A stretch of 64,000 bases of DNA, taken from the NCBI GenBank assembly GCA_947646735.1, contig CANTFK010000340.1:1-64000 (forward strand), read 5' to 3'. This DNA is from Peronospora farinosa (Eukaryota > Oomycota > Peronosporomycetes > Peronosporales > Peronosporaceae). The notes beneath the pieces were generated by a model, which searched no databases, had not been told where the DNA came from, and saw nothing but the letters and a program-made list of their open reading frames with translations. Within the stretch, counting starts at the first letter, position 1, and each line of letters begins with the position of its first letter. Shown piece after piece: positions 10,621-21,879 of this stretch. The translations under genes were made by a program, and so were the position numbers.

Positions 10621-11444
10621 AGCTCTGAATCAACATCTTCACGAGGCATTGAGCCACGTGAACCTGCTACAGACGTTGCAGGCTGATGTTGTCTTGCAGC
10701 AGACACATTATAAATTTGCTGGTTGAGGCTGTAAAGCCTCAACAGCGACGTGCAGCGCCTTCGTCATGTTAGGAGGTTTGTTGGAATAATAAACAAGGTC
10801 ATCCCTTCCCATAGTCACTAATGGTTACTGTTGGTTGAATGGAGGGGGTGATGTAACGGGGTGATTTTGTTACAAATATTGACGCTTATATGAAGTGCTT
10901 ATAAGAATATTTTGTTATTATTGTTACGGGGTAAGTTTGTTACATAATATTGACGCTTATATGAAGTGCATATAAGAATGTTATTATTGTTACGGGGTGA
11001 GTCTGTTACATAATATTGACACTTGTATGTAGTGTTAATAATAATATTTTATAAACTAATAATGTTTGACAATATTACCTTTTCCAAAAATATTGTCCCT
11101 GCATCTCCTTGAAGTTGGAGATGCCCTCTAATTGGTTGATATAGGCCATCATATCAATTAACGCGCTGACCGACGATGAATGCGCGCAATGAGTGGGAGG
11201 CAAGCTGTCGACATACATATTGTAGTCCTACATAGTTACCACAAGTTAAAACAGAAGAGTTTTATTCGATAATTTAACTATATAATATACAGTTCTCTTT
11301 TCATTGCAACTTAGTGTGTCACTTTGTCGTATAGCTTCTTCTGGCTCCGTCCGTGTATGTGAGGCTTCGAGGCATCTGCTTACACTGTCATCAGTATAGG
11401 TAGACTATAATGAAATCAGTATAGTCGGAGGGTGTCCTGTTACA
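10621..11444 (+). mobile_element. 3' end and LTR of a second plus-strand LTR element
   Basis: A purine-rich tract (GGTTGAATGGAGGGGGTGA, about 10833-10851) is followed at 10852 by TGTAACGGGGTG, the form of LTR start used by the other gypsy elements here. The proposed LTR ends at CTGTTACA (11444), giving about 593 bp. No primer site or gag follows, so this is a 3' LTR or a solo LTR with a short internal remnant to its left. The right boundary is the less certain one. Confidence 0.5.
10852..11050 (+). repeat. Triplicated LTR 5' end
   Basis: Three tandem copies of the LTR start: 10852-10921 (70 bp), 10922-10987 (66 bp) and 10988-about 11050. Each begins TGTWACGGGGT and contains ATATTGACGCTTATATGAAG or a close variant. 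Copies 1 and 2 are more alike than copy 3. Confidence 0.85.
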
Positions 11445-12290
11445 ATCACCTTTACTCAGGGCCTCGTCGCGTCGATATGTTCCAGCAATCCTTTTTTGAA
11501 AAGCTTCATCTGCGCAGTAAACTCCCATGCAAAGGAGTTGTATTCATATAAGACATCGTTTGTCTCGGCCGTAGTTGGGTTTATACCCTAATGAGTATTT
11601 ACATACAGAGGGGCAACTGTGAACGAAGATGTTAATTAAACAGTATATTAGGCCTTATAAAATCCCTACATATGTTTCTAGCCAATCGAGTCATGCTTGG
11701 AAGAAGCAATCTAGAACCTCTTTTTAGGCTTTTTATTTTTGAGTAGGCTTCCTAAACAGGTTCATAATGTATAAATCTGATTCATGATTCATGAATTATA
11801 TTAATTATTAACTAGAGCCTTTCGTACACCACAATTTACTTCCATCAAAAACAAATGATGTATCCAGGACTAGCTAACAACCATCTAACAGGATGATACT
11901 ACCTGAAGGAAGCCCTATTTCCTGTAAAAAATCAGGCACTTCAACATCTCAGTTGGACGAACGAACAATGAGCTCCTATCCCACCTCACGACTTTCTTTC
12001 CGTCGAAAAAAATTTCTTAAAAGGGCACTGATGGCAGAAATGGCCAAAATGCTCATGGCATCATTGTGTGATTGATATCAAGAGCAAGTTTGTCTATCTT
12101 AATTAGTTGTATTTTAAAATTCAATATTCAGTTGACGAACTCTATATTTAATTTGTGAATAATGAATCTTAATTATGAATCAGCTCTAGAAAACAAATCT
12201 GAATCATGAATCAGGCGATGATTGATGAAAAAAACCATTTGAATAGGAGGTCTATTTCTGAGCCCCCAGCATCTGCCAGTGGTGGGTCCA
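11445..12290. other. AT-rich flank; left part of the duplicated pectin methylesterase unit
   Basis: No gene is supported. From about 11600 the sequence is similar to 15130-15350 (for example TACAGAGGGG, ATATTAGGCCTTATAAAA, CATGCTTGGAA), and 12255-12335 is similar to 15275-15345. The segment is therefore the upstream part of a duplicated unit, with an extra insertion between about 11790 and 12240 relative to the second copy. The 60-residue frame at 11893-12075 has no supporting feature. Confidence 0.5.
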
Positions 12291-12556
12291 CTCTAAATAG
12301 TGTTGGTAACATAAGCACGCCGCTTGAGTTTTCGTCTTCTACAAGCCGGCCTAGTCTGGGACATTCTTTCTAACAAGTAGCCTTTCCACAAAGCTCTCAT
12401 CCGATGATGAATATATCCAGTTTGTGTCCAACAAAACGTTAACAACTTAACAACTCTCCTTTGGAAGCGGACGTGCTTGAATGATCTAAGTTAGATCGCA
12501 GCTCCTTTGTGTTTTACTTCGCATTTATGAAATCACTTCCACGCGCACATTAAACA

Positions 12557-12594
12557 ATGCGCGTCTTCGCTTTTCCAGTCATACTTCTTGCCAC
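12557..12594 (+). pseudogene. Truncated pectin methylesterase start
   Basis: An ATG at 12557 opens MRVFAFPVILLAT, almost the same as the signal peptide of the two full genes (MRIFALPVILLAS). After 12594 the sequence jumps back to promoter sequence. The junction carries CCGGCCT, which is also present at the left end of the duplicated block (about 12345-12352), so recombination at short homology is plausible. It encodes no enzyme. Confidence 0.8.
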
Positions 12595-12753
12595 CGGCCT
12601 CTGCTTGATCTGGGACATTCTTTCTGACCAAGTAGCCTTTCTACAGTGCTCTCATCCCATGATATATACATCCAGTTTGTGTTCAAAACAACGGTAAAAA
12701 ATATAAATTTTCCTCTGGGGAAACAGACGTGCTTGAATAATCTAAGCTCGATA

Positions 12754-12774
12754 GCAGCTCACTTTGTGTTTTAC
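12754..12774 (+). promoter_or_regulatory. Initiator-like core promoter element
   Basis: GCAGCTCACTTTGTGTTTTAC lies 40 bp before the start codon. It resembles the oomycete initiator (GCTCATTYYNCAWTTT type) in position and pyrimidine/T-rich content. It is conserved before the truncated copy and before the second gene (36279-36299), although neighbouring bases vary. Function is inferred. Confidence 0.45.
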
Positions 12775-12813
12775 TTCGCGTCAATCAAGTCACTTCCACG
12801 CGCACACTAAACA

Positions 12814-13803
12814 ATGCGAATCTTCGCTCTTCCAGTCATACTTCTTGCCAGCATCGTGCTGGGCGCCGATGCTGCATGCACCAAGCCTCCAGCCGGAGCA
12901 ATCATTGTGGATCAATCCGGCGACCATAGCGATTACCTTACCATTAAGGACGCCGTAGGCAAATTGGATGTGGACACAAAGAAGAAGCAAACTATCTTCA
13001 TCTACGCGGGCACGTACTCAGAACAAGTCGTCATCTCGAAGTTGAAGAGCAAACTGGTGCTGCAAGGATACACATGCGATAAGATGTCGTACGATAAGAA
13101 TGAAGTCACGATCACCCACAAAATGTCGCAGCAGGATGTTCCTCCTCACCCTCATGGGAGTTCCAACGATCTTGCCAGTACGCTGAGTATCGGCACCGAC
13201 AACGTGCAGGTGTACAACCTCAATTTCGTCAATACGGCCCAAAATGGCCAGGCTCCGGCCCTGAGCGTCGCATGCAAGAAATGCGCTTTCTACGCCTGCA
13301 GCATCACCGGGCACCAGGATACCTTGTTCGCCAACAGGGGTTATCAATTCTATGGTCGATCGCACGTGGTGGGTACGGTCGACTTCATCTTCGGCAATGC
13401 TCGAGCTTGGTTTGAATCGTGCGACATTGAGTCTGTCGGTCCCGGATATATCACTGCCAACGGCCGAGGCTCCAAAGACGACGATTCTTTCTTTGTATTG
13501 AACAAGGCGCGTGTGTCTAGCTCATTACCCGGAAAGGTCTACCTCGGTCGTCCTTGGGGAAAGTATGCACGCGTGGTATTCCAACAGTGCGATCTTGGCG
13601 AAAGCATCAACCCGGCAGGCTGGATTCCCATGTACGAGGACATGGGCACGTCCAAAGTATTCCTCAAAGAATACAAAAACACTGGTCATAGTTCAGCCAT
13701 CAATAAACGAGTGTCCTTCAGCAAACAGTCGAGCGGTCCTATCGCTATCAGCACTATACTTGGTGAGGACTTTCAAACGTTTGTCAACAAGGATTATTTG
13801 TAG
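12814..13803 (+). CDS. Secreted pectin methylesterase, copy 1
   Basis: 329-residue carbohydrate esterase family 8 protein that would remove methyl esters from plant cell-wall pectin, outside the cell. Residues 1-20 form a signal peptide (MRIFALPVILLAS..GADA) before AACTKPPAG. The right-handed beta-helix motifs are present: 'GHQDTLF' with Gln168 and catalytic Asp169, 'VDFIFGNA' with catalytic Asp190, and 'YLGRPW' with Arg246; 'AQNGQAPAL' carries the upstream Gln region. No intron is needed and the length fits oomycete members. By my manual count it differs from copy 2 (36341-37330) at about 51 of 329 positions with no indel. The catalytic residues are kept in both; differences cluster at the C-terminus and in surface loops. 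Likely expressed during plant infection; that is from knowledge of the family. Confidence 0.95.
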   Translation: MRIFALPVILLASIVLGADAACTKPPAGAIIVDQSGDHSDYLTIKDAVGKLDVDTKKKQTIFIYAGTYSEQVVISKLKSKLVLQGYTCDKMSYDKNEVTITHKMSQQDVPPHPHGSSNDLASTLSIGTDNVQVYNLNFVNTAQNGQAPALSVACKKCAFYACSITGHQDTLFANRGYQFYGRSHVVGTVDFIFGNARAWFESCDIESVGPGYITANGRGSKDDDSFFVLNKARVSSSLPGKVYLGRPWGKYARVVFQQCDLGESINPAGWIPMYEDMGTSKVFLKEYKNTGHSSAINKRVSFSKQSSGPIAISTILGEDFQTFVNKDYL

Positions 13804-14525
13804 AATGCCTCTTAAGTACAAAAGTGTCTAGCCGCATCTCTTACAAATAACAAAACAAATTGTTCTCAAGCTGTTAGTTTTCGTTTGCTTAAGCACTACG
13901 ACCCCAACTCTAAAATAGTTATTCCTCGCTGGCATGGCTCAGAATTCGGAGGTTCGTCGGTACTACCGCGTGCTCGCATTTGACGCACGTTTGATCCGCT
14001 GCGCTAAATTGTACTTATCCGTTCCATTGGCGACTTCGAATAAGTGTCTCAGTTTGATGCCAATCGCAACCGGATCTGCACAGATTTGGGGTGGCGTAAC
14101 CTCACAATTTGCTCACGGATTTGGTCCTCGATGGACCAAAACAACTTCAATGTCTCCGATGCAGCAGCAAAAAAATGTGCCGAAGATATCCCGCTTGTTA
14201 GACAGAGTCATTTCCGCGCTTGAACTAAAACTGAGTCAATGCCTTAATTAGAGTATATTATTTTGAAGCGTTCTATGCTGGAGTGGATGCCGTTGCCGGA
14301 CGAACCTGCCTCGATCCTGAAGAAGAAAGGGATAATCAAAGCCAGCTAAAAATTAAGCTTTGCATAGGCTTCCCAGAGGTGCATTTATGTTTTTGGCATT
14401 TGCACATCGTCTTAATTTACCGAGCAGCTTATTTAAAGCGCTGGTTTGTAATGGCTCACATCTATAACTTGCTGTGCATTGCATCGAGGCAAATAGATTG
14501 GATGATATTCAAACAGCACCTTTAG
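13804..14525 (+). other. 3' part of the duplicated unit with gene-like remnants
   Basis: The 240 bases after the stop match those after copy 2 (37331-37570) almost base for base, including the frame 'SEVRRYYRVLAFDARLIRCAKLY' (13946 onward here). In copy 1 an extra C near 13924 breaks the frame that in copy 2 starts earlier (MLKHYDPNSK). A second stretch around 14283-14360 ('LDPEEERDNQSQLKIK') matches 37730-37790 of the other unit. These could be pieces of a small gene or of its introns; I do not recognise the family. Confidence 0.5.
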
Positions 14526-14743
14526 GATTGCCGAATCCTAGTGCCACAACTAATTGCCACCTGGTCGAACAATAATTTACTTTTCCAATATTCTGAAGTC
14601 ATCCCGATTCTTACACACATGTACACCCAGGAGCACAAGGATTTGGGCAACTTTCAGAATCCTGGGTAGTGAATGACAAGGGAACTGTGCTATTGACAAA
14701 ATCACCCTCTGCTGCAAGCCTGTTTGCTCGTTGACGTACACAT

Positions 14744-15043
14744 TTAGCGAGTTTCACCTCTGTAGTGTAGTATCCGGATCCCAAGTTCTATTCTGAACAC
14801 TTGCCACACGTAACCTAAACTGGAACATAAGACAAGAGCCATACTGATGGCAAGTCCATAAGATGCCGAAGGTAGTCTAGTCTGATCAGTTTCAGTTGTG
14901 TCGTGCGATATCGAGCAAGAATTGTGGCATGACTGAAAGGGAACTTGACCTTGACACATGACAGGCAGTTGCATCGTAATCACGACGCCTAGTACCTCTT
15001 CGGCATCAAAAGACGTTTTTGATGTTGCAACGTGCGACGCCAT
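14744..15043 (-). CDS. Hypothetical 99-residue membrane protein
   Basis: Minus-strand frame with an ATG (MASHVATSKTSF). It has a Cys-containing middle (residues about 30-47, three Cys) and one likely membrane helix near the C-terminus (YGLAISMALVLCSSLGYVW). It lies between the two duplicated units and has no detectable second copy there. I do not recognise it. It could equally be a chance frame or the last exon of a longer gene. Confidence 0.25.
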   Translation of the reverse strand: MASHVATSKTSFDAEEVLGVVITMQLPVMCQGQVPFQSCHNSCSISHDTTETDQTRLPSASYGLAISMALVLCSSLGYVWQVFRIELGIRILHYRGETR

Positions 15044-15129
15044 AGTGCCACAATTTTGAATAAAGTCCTGTGCACTTGTTTAGCTTACTTAAATATTCCT
15101 TTTTGCAAAACCTAACCAAGACGAGTTTT

Positions 15130-15355
15130 TTGTTTATTCGCTTACAGAGGGGTAAGTTTGAACGAGGAAGTAAATGGAAAAGTATATTAGCTCTTATAAA
15201 AACCCATACAAATATTTCAAGCCAACCAATTCATGCTTAGAACACAAAAGTTCATCTGTAGGCTTTTTATTTATGAGCCCTTAACATGTGCCAGTTGTGT
15301 CGTCCACTCTAAACAGTGTTAGTCACATCAGCACTCCGCTTAAGCATCCGCTGAC
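15130..15355 (+). repeat. Second copy of the pectin methylesterase upstream flank
   Basis: The sequence is similar to 11600-11760 and 12255-12335 of the first unit (CTTACAGAGGGG, TATTAGCTCTTATAAAAACCC, TGCCAGTTGTGTCGTCCACTCTAAACAGTG). It ends abruptly at about 15355, where LINE-like sequence begins. The natural continuation of this flank reappears at about 36155. It therefore looks like the left half of the second unit. Confidence 0.6.
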
Positions 15356-15359
15356 TCTA

Positions 15360-17446
15360 TTTGGCAGTTGCAAGTGACATGTTCTAGTCAACCGTCCGCA
15401 CGCTCCTTATATAACTGCCGGTCACACTTCAATTGGCGCAGCACGAGCGGCGAGCATAAACGAGACAGACAGCCACAGCAGGCTTCGTTCAGCAACATTT
15501 CGTGGTTATCATCCCTTGGCCGACCCTCCTCCTGACAACGAGACGGAAGACAATGGTAACGATCCAGGACATCCAGTGCCACCTCCAGCGCCACTCGAGA
15601 CTCAAGTATCCCCTAAGTTTCCGCAACAGGCCAGGGATAACGACTGAATGGCATCAGACCCGCACCAATCCTATAGTAAATTGGGCATGGACGAAGACCG
15701 AACTCTTTCCAGTCACTCCTCCAGGAATGTCTCCGCCAGATCTGGCTGGCCAACAGGCGCATCCCAGACGGGCACCATCACTGGTATTAAAACGGGCGCG
15801 GAAAGATGAGTACGGGGCGACCGACCGGATTCAGGGGTCCACTCTTTTTCGAAGATCGAGGGAGCACTTCGGAGCTCCCCGAAGCTCCTATAGTTGACGA
15901 GGACAGTGGTCTTCATGCAGCCTTAGTAGATGAGATGTAGGCCCACCCCGACGAGGGTCCGCTCGATTCCTTGCTTCACTTGCTCAAGTAATGTACACAA
16001 GGACATCGAACCAAATAGCGGTCAACAAGGATAAATTACCCGTCAAGCGGCAACGTTATCCTCACTTGATCAGGGCAGAGCGCGTAGCACTACTCACCTT
16101 ATTTGAACAAGCCTTTATCCTTGAACACAAGGGGAGGAAGCATGGAATCGAACGCTCCAAACAGTGATTAAGGACCTGTACGTAACGAAATGGGCATTTG
16201 TGGAAATAGTTCGCAAACACGTCAGTCGACTTAAGCGGAAGCAAGCTCCAGTTTAAAGTCAGTAGTCGGCCAAAGTGAAACAAGGCACGCCGGAAGCTAC
16301 CGGGTGCTCTTCTACTCCATCTCGACAAACATACTCGCCGTATATGTTCAATCCGGCCAAGTACCAGACGGACGAGATAGTAAAGATTACAGAAAATGTG
16401 AATCTTCTTACAAAGGGGCTTTTGGTCATAAGTACCGTAATGGAACCGCAGAGGAGTGGAGATGTATTGATGGCCTGGCGGAAGGATCCATCGTGTGCCG
16501 TCAGATCCCGTCCTTCGTACAGAGTATACTGAATATTACTGAACGCATCCGGCTGTTTAACATGATTGAAGCACAGTTGAATGGAGAGCTGACTATGACG
16601 TTACAACGCCAACATCATATACGAGCCAGTAGGCAAAGCTCTCCAGCATCATCACTTCGATACTGAAAAAGGCTGAGTTCGTACGGGTCATTTTGTCAGC
16701 GCTTCACGCGCTGATAAGCCAGACGTAAGAAGATTATATACAGCAAAGTGACAAAGTCAATTCACTTCTTATTCTTTACAAGAGAAACGGCACGAAAGCA
16801 TCATAGTGTGGCTTTTACGTTTCGGGGCGGAAGCTATTCACTAGCTAATCCACATGGGCCACACCATGGAACAGTATGGGACTGAAAGCGTGGTCCGAAT
16901 GGTGATCAAATGCGGCGGCAGGCAGAGTATACGGTCTATATCCGGGATCTGACCTGATTTCACGACATCGAAAAGCTTATGGCTTTTCTCCGAAGCAAAA
17001 GTCATACCTCATTTGAAGTGAAAGACATGGATACGTGCACGCCGGCTTCCAGAACATCGACGATGTGTAAACTTACTTTATCGCTGGCGGGTGGCCCTAT
17101 TTTTTAAGGGGTAGTAAGAATCATATGGTTTGGCGCCATACTAATCGTCTCTCACCAAAACGTTGGGCGACGATTACAATGTCTACAGTGTGGTATAATT
17201 GTTCGCCCACTTGCGCGTTGCAGTTTCTCTGACGCCCAACTTCGGGGCTAGCGCCATAGTAGCTGCCGATCTGGGCGACACCGCACGGCCCTTCGTTAGT
17301 CTAAACGAGCTTAGGGACACTGTTCGCACACGTATTGCTGAACATCGACTGGCTCAGGAGACTCAAAGAACGCCAGGAACTCAGACGACTGCTCCTTCGA
17401 CACACTCCGGGCTTTCTTACTCCAATCGAGAAACGCAGCGAACTTA
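15360..17446 (+). pseudogene. LINE 5' region / ORF1 remnant
   Basis: Decayed plus-strand coding sequence without an intact frame. Recognisable parts are a proline-rich start (15440-15800), a segment 'SPYMFNPAKYQTDEIVKITENVNLLTKGLL' (16330-16440), a possible zinc-knuckle region near 17180-17230 ('LQCLQCG'), and 'LKERQELRRLLLRHTPGFLTPIEKRSEL' just before the copia insertion. The order and the later RT fragments on the same strand (24.9-27.3 kb) suggest one non-LTR element interrupted by the copia insertion. Identification of this 5' part alone is weak. Confidence 0.45.
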
Positions 17447-17676
17447 TGACTTTTGGCAACAACCAAGGGCGAGTTAAGGTGGGAGTGCTTAGAAGAAGGT
17501 AAAATGATGTGTAAATTATTATCTAGCTAGGTCCTTATTTCGTCTCGTTGTACTACTCTAAGCCTATCGATATCGACTCTACAATATTAGTAACAAAACG
17601 ATGAGTCGATCCCACCGTTACACACAATCACGCAGTGTCGTCTATGTCATGTGGTCATTAGTATCAGTAACCAACA
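17447..17676 (-). mobile_element. Copia 3' LTR (230 bp)
   Basis: Plus-strand termini TGACTTTTGG and AACCAACA. It matches 21880-22109 except for about five substitutions (for example TTATTTCG against TTAGTTCG, and TCAGTAACC against TCTGTAACC). Confidence 0.9.
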
Positions 17677-17699
17677 GCATAACCAATACTTTACATCGA

Positions 17700-19416
17700 C
17701 TAGAAGTCTCTAATCTTGGCTTTGTCCAGCAGCGACCCGAACTTCTTTGTCGAAATTGGTTTGGTCAGAAATTCTGCCAGCTGTGACTTGATTTTAGTAT
17801 ACTGTAGGTCGATAATCTTGTCTTTCACCTGTTCGCGCACAAAATGGTATCTGATGTCGATATGCTTCGCTCGACTTTGATAGCCGTCGTTCTTAGCAAT
17901 AGCAATTGCACTCTGGTTGTATTCATGAATCGTGACAGCATAGTTAATCTTCACTTGCATTTCCTTGAGTGAACTTCTTGTCCACAGAACCTCCTGTACA
18001 CACAAAGAAAGAGCCATATACTCTACTTTAGCCGTTCTCAGTGCCACGCTCTGCTGAATCTTCGACTAAAAAATTCACAGGTGTACAATTAATCATGACA
18101 AAAACTCCCGAAATCGATCTGCGATTCCACTTGTTACTTTCCCAGTCCGCATCCGTGTACGTGCTCAGCTGAAAGTCGCCTGAAACTCCTTCATAACAAA
18201 TTGCTTTGCTCTGCGTCGTCTTCAGATATCGCAGCACTCGAATCGCTGCATTCCAGTGCTCTTCATGTGGAAATTCCAAATGACGACTCAGCTGACATAC
18301 TGCATACGCAAAATCTGGTCGTGTGCCTGTTGCCACATATAACAACGACCCTACTAACGACCGATACGGCCGATTCTTCATTCTTGTGTCAGCTTTGTCC
18401 TTTTTGACCATCGCTTGCCCTTCAACACATAAATTTGACATCGCTTTTGCATCAACTTGATTAAATTTCTCGACCATTCTTGATATATACTATCCTTGAA
18501 TGATCTTCAGACGTCTATTGTCGCGCAGGTACTTGGCTTCGATTCCGAGAACGTATCGAACACCCCTCAATATCTTCAACTGAAAACGACTTGATAATTC
18601 AGCTGCCTCATCGTCCATTGCTCCAGTAGATTCAGCTCCAATTGGAAGGTCGTCCACATATAATGCAGCGTATATCCACGAGCCCTTGGTCTCTCTGAGG
18701 AAGATGCAAGAGTCTGCCACGCATGAGGAGAACCCCATCTCCACAAACACACACAAAATTGTCTTGTACCGTGTTGCGGCCGCTTGTTTTAGCCCATACA
18801 GGCTGCGCTTCAGCATAACCACTTGATCATGTCCTGCACGAACGCCTAAAGGAGGGTATACGTATACCTCTTCTTCCAAATCGCCATAAAGAAAAGCAGT
18901 TTCGACATCATATTGATGAATTAACATCCCCTTTTGACAACATACCGCCAAAAACACTCGTATTGAGTTGAGGTTTGCCACAGGTGAATATGTCTCCATG
19001 TAATCAACTCCATACGTCTGTCTGTAGTCAAGTGCTACAAGACGTGCCTTGTATCGAATAATTTAACCAAGCTCGTTTCGTTTGAGTTCGAACACCCACT
19101 TGATTCCAATCACTTTCTAGCATGTATGCTGTGTGGAAACTGTCCAGGTGTCCTTTTCCTCCAATGCCTTGAGCTCATCTTGAATGGCCTTGTACCAATC
19201 ATCACGATGAGGTGACTTAAGAGCTTCTTCGTATGTCGTTGGGGTCTCGAACGCTGCACATGTTTGCTCATACCCAATACGTAGTATCTTTGTGTCTCTT
19301 TCTTGACATAATTCTGAGCCGTCATAAATGTCCTCATCAGCGCTACCCACTGGTACCAACGCTTGAGAGTGCCCATGTTGCACAGATTCTAATGAAACCA
19401 TCGTGGTTTCTTGCAC
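17700..19416 (-). pseudogene. Copia reverse transcriptase-RNase H
   Basis: RT begins 'TYEEALKSPHRDDWYKAIQDELKALEEKDTW' (19250-19140), breaks, and continues at 18999-18490 with 'YSPVANLNSIRVFLA', 'YDVETAFLYGDLEEEVYV' (first catalytic Asp), 'SLYGLKQA' and 'YVDD' (second pair of Asp). RNase H at 18477-17700 shows 'YTDADWESNKWNRRSISGVFV' and 'RAKHIDIRYHFVREQV'. Breaks near 19100, 18490 and 18040 split the polyprotein. Confidence 0.85.
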
Positions 19417-19884
19417 TGCTTAAACACTTGTCCGTTGACTTGGTCGTATGACCATCTGCCCTTGTCTTGACACTTCTTCAACTGATTCTTGATCTTCTTC
19501 AACCATCGTCACATCATCAATCTCAAACATTGGGTCGTCAGCATTGGATTTCACGTGTCCATGCATCTCGCTACTGCATTTCGATGGTGAAGCCATAGTA
19601 GTTGTACGCCTGTCTTGCATGTGACTTTCTTCTTGAACACTGTGACTATCTTCCATTGCTATGTCCAATTCTTTCGTGCCTCGTAGTTGGTCTAAATCGA
19701 TAGAAACAACGTCTTCATCTTGAACAGCGCGGGATTCTTGGTCACTGGATCTGCTGTAATGTTGCACGTACTGAGGTGATGGCCTCTCATCGAATCTAGC
19801 CGATCTCGTGTGCGTCACCCTCTTGGCATCTTCATCCCATATTTGAAACCCGTTGCTTTGGTTCGAGTAACCTAGAAAAATACA

Positions 19885-20658
19885 TCAAATCGCCTTCTTG
19901 GTCATCTTGGTCCTGTTTGACTTGTCGACATGTGCATATCCCTTTAAACCAAATACACGCATCTCAGAGAGGTCAGGTCCCTTCCCAAAGATGAACTCAA
20001 ATGGAGTTGTAGTCGGGTGACTAGCACATGGTACTCGGTTTGTCACACAGACTGCTGTGTTCATCGCCTCATCCCACCAAATTCTATCCACTTGCATATG
20101 ACTGAGCATTGCTCTGGCCCGCTCTGTCTGTATCCGTTTCATGCGTTCAACCAGCCCATTCTGTTGTGGTAAATATGGTATTGTCTTCTGATGCATGATA
20201 CCGGATTTTCTACATACACCAGAGAACCTTCTGTTGACGTATTCAGTTCCGTTGTCTGTCCTGATATACTTGATCTTCTTGGACAATTGATTCTTCATAA
20301 GTGCCTTGTACTCGATGAAGCGATCTGTCACTTCCGACTTGCTTTCAATATAGTATGCGACTGTATATCGCGAAAAATCATTGATAAAGGTCACGACAAA
20401 TCTCGATCCTCCTCGAGACTTCGTTTCCATAGGTCCCATGACATCACTGTGGACCAACTGCAACACTTCCTTGGTTTTCACCTGTCCGTATGGTGACTTC
20501 GAAAACGTCTTGATGGTTGCTTTACCCATGATGCACCCTTCGCAGATCTCGACGTCATCTGCACCACCTTGATTCTTTTTGATCTTTAATCCATTGACGC
20601 AACTTGCCATACCCTTAAGCATCTTTGTTGACAGGTGACCTAATATTGCATGCCACAC
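19885..20658 (-). pseudogene. Copia integrase
   Basis: An open 257-codon frame with the gag-pre-integrase zinc domain (WHAILGHLS with two His, and CEGCIMGK with two Cys) and the D-D-35-E core: 'VHSDVMGPM', 'IRTDNGTEY' and 'QQNGLVERM'. All catalytic acids are present. The frame ends at a stop at 19885. The linker to RT (19818-19420) is Ser/Thr- and acid-rich. Confidence 0.85.
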
Positions 20659-20848
20659 TTGTAGATCAGCCGTTTCTGATCCGTCACCTGATTTTTGCTC
20701 TTGATTTGTCTTTTCGTAAACGTTGGCTACCTAAGCCGGACTGCACTCTAAGACGTACATCTTGTTTCGTCTTGGTATTTGAGCAACGACTTCCGTGTTA
20801 TTTTTGTCTGACAGCTCAGATCTGAGAAGATCACTTGTAGACCCTTTT

Positions 20849-21160
20849 TTACAATGCCAATATTGACAGTAGCCTTCGGTCTAGGCCCCGCACCCATAGC
20901 GTTTCTTCGATCCTGATCACTTCACTAGTCTTGAGTTGCACGCGCACTGTCCCAACACCTTGCGCTTCCACTTCGCTACCGTCTGCTATGGTGATCATGA
21001 TCGGGTCCGTTAGTGAGTCTAAAAATGAAAACTCATCTCTGTCGGGACACATGTGACTGCTTACCCCATGTCCAATAACCATCCAGCTGACGTCCGACTT
21101 GACGCAATAAATGCCCTCTCTTCTCCAGTTCGCTATGTCTGCACTTTTGCAGCCTTGCAA
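20849..21160 (-). pseudogene. Copia protease with altered active site
   Basis: The protease region reads 'VSWMVIGHGVSSHM' where copia proteases have a D-S-G-A-S-x-H-M core. The catalytic Asp and the Ser-Gly are replaced (G-H-G-V-S-S), so the copy would not process its polyprotein. The downstream 'IADGSEVEAQGVGTVRV' block is typical of the family. Confidence 0.7.
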
Positions 21161-21816
21161 TCTTGACGCTTGTGCCCATATTTGTTACATCCGTAACATC
21201 TTCCCGAAAACTTTTCACCTCTTGAACTTGATATCCCCATATGTTTGCGCGGACCTTTTTTGTACTTAAAGGTGTGCGTACTTTTCAATTCGACTTCTTG
21301 GTGTTCTGTCCTCGTCATTCCATCGTACACCCGCCTCAGCATTTCCTTAGCGTGAAACAGTGTCATTTTGGGCATGTTCTTAATTATCTTGACGATGGGG
21401 TCATAGTCTTTCGTTAGACTACCCAATAGGATGACTAAATGCTCATTCTGTGAGATCTCTTGTCCCACATCTTGCATAGTCATGCACAGCTCGTCAAATC
21501 TCAGGAAGTGATCCATAATGCTTCCTCCCTTGTCCAACTTGAACTCGTGTAGTTGCCGTCGTAGCTGCACACGATTGTGCATACTTTGTCGCAGGAAGAA
21601 AGTCTTCAGTATGTCCCATGCTTCTGCCGTTGTCGTCGCCGTGCGCACCATTGACTGAAGATTTGTGCTGATCATTGTTGACACAATCGCGAGGCCTTCA
21701 TGTAGTTGATGTTTCAAGTTCACGCGCTTGCGTCTCCTTCTAGTAGGGCCTTCATAGCGTATAGGTGCTTTAGAATTCCCTTCTTTGCCAGCCTCATCCT
21801 TGCGTTGAATTTCCAC
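21133..21816 (-). pseudogene. Copia gag with CCHC knuckle
   Basis: 227-codon frame. The retrotransposon gag core (AWDILKTFFLRQSMHNRVQLRRQL.., DHFLRFDELCMTM) is followed by the knuckle C-Y-G-C-N-K-Y-G-H-K-R-Q-D-C. The N-terminus upstream of 21816 is not in a single frame with it. Confidence 0.8.
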
Positions 21817-21879
21817 ACGAAGTAGTTATCTTCGAGGAGTATGTCGCCCGCGTCCGGCGTAATGGGGCTCATAACCTTA

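Larger units (their letters stand above)
12345..12813 (+). repeat. Tandem duplication (about 255 bp) of the pectin methylesterase promoter
   Basis: Two direct copies, about 12348-12594 and about 12594-12840, share CTGGGACATTCTTTCT, the GATGATGAATATATCCAGTTTGTG block, the initiator-like CAGCTC(A)CTTTGTGTTTTACTTCG and the start codon. The period is 254-257 bp. The first copy breaks off in the signal peptide. The same upstream block is also present before the second gene at about 36155-36340. Confidence 0.85.
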
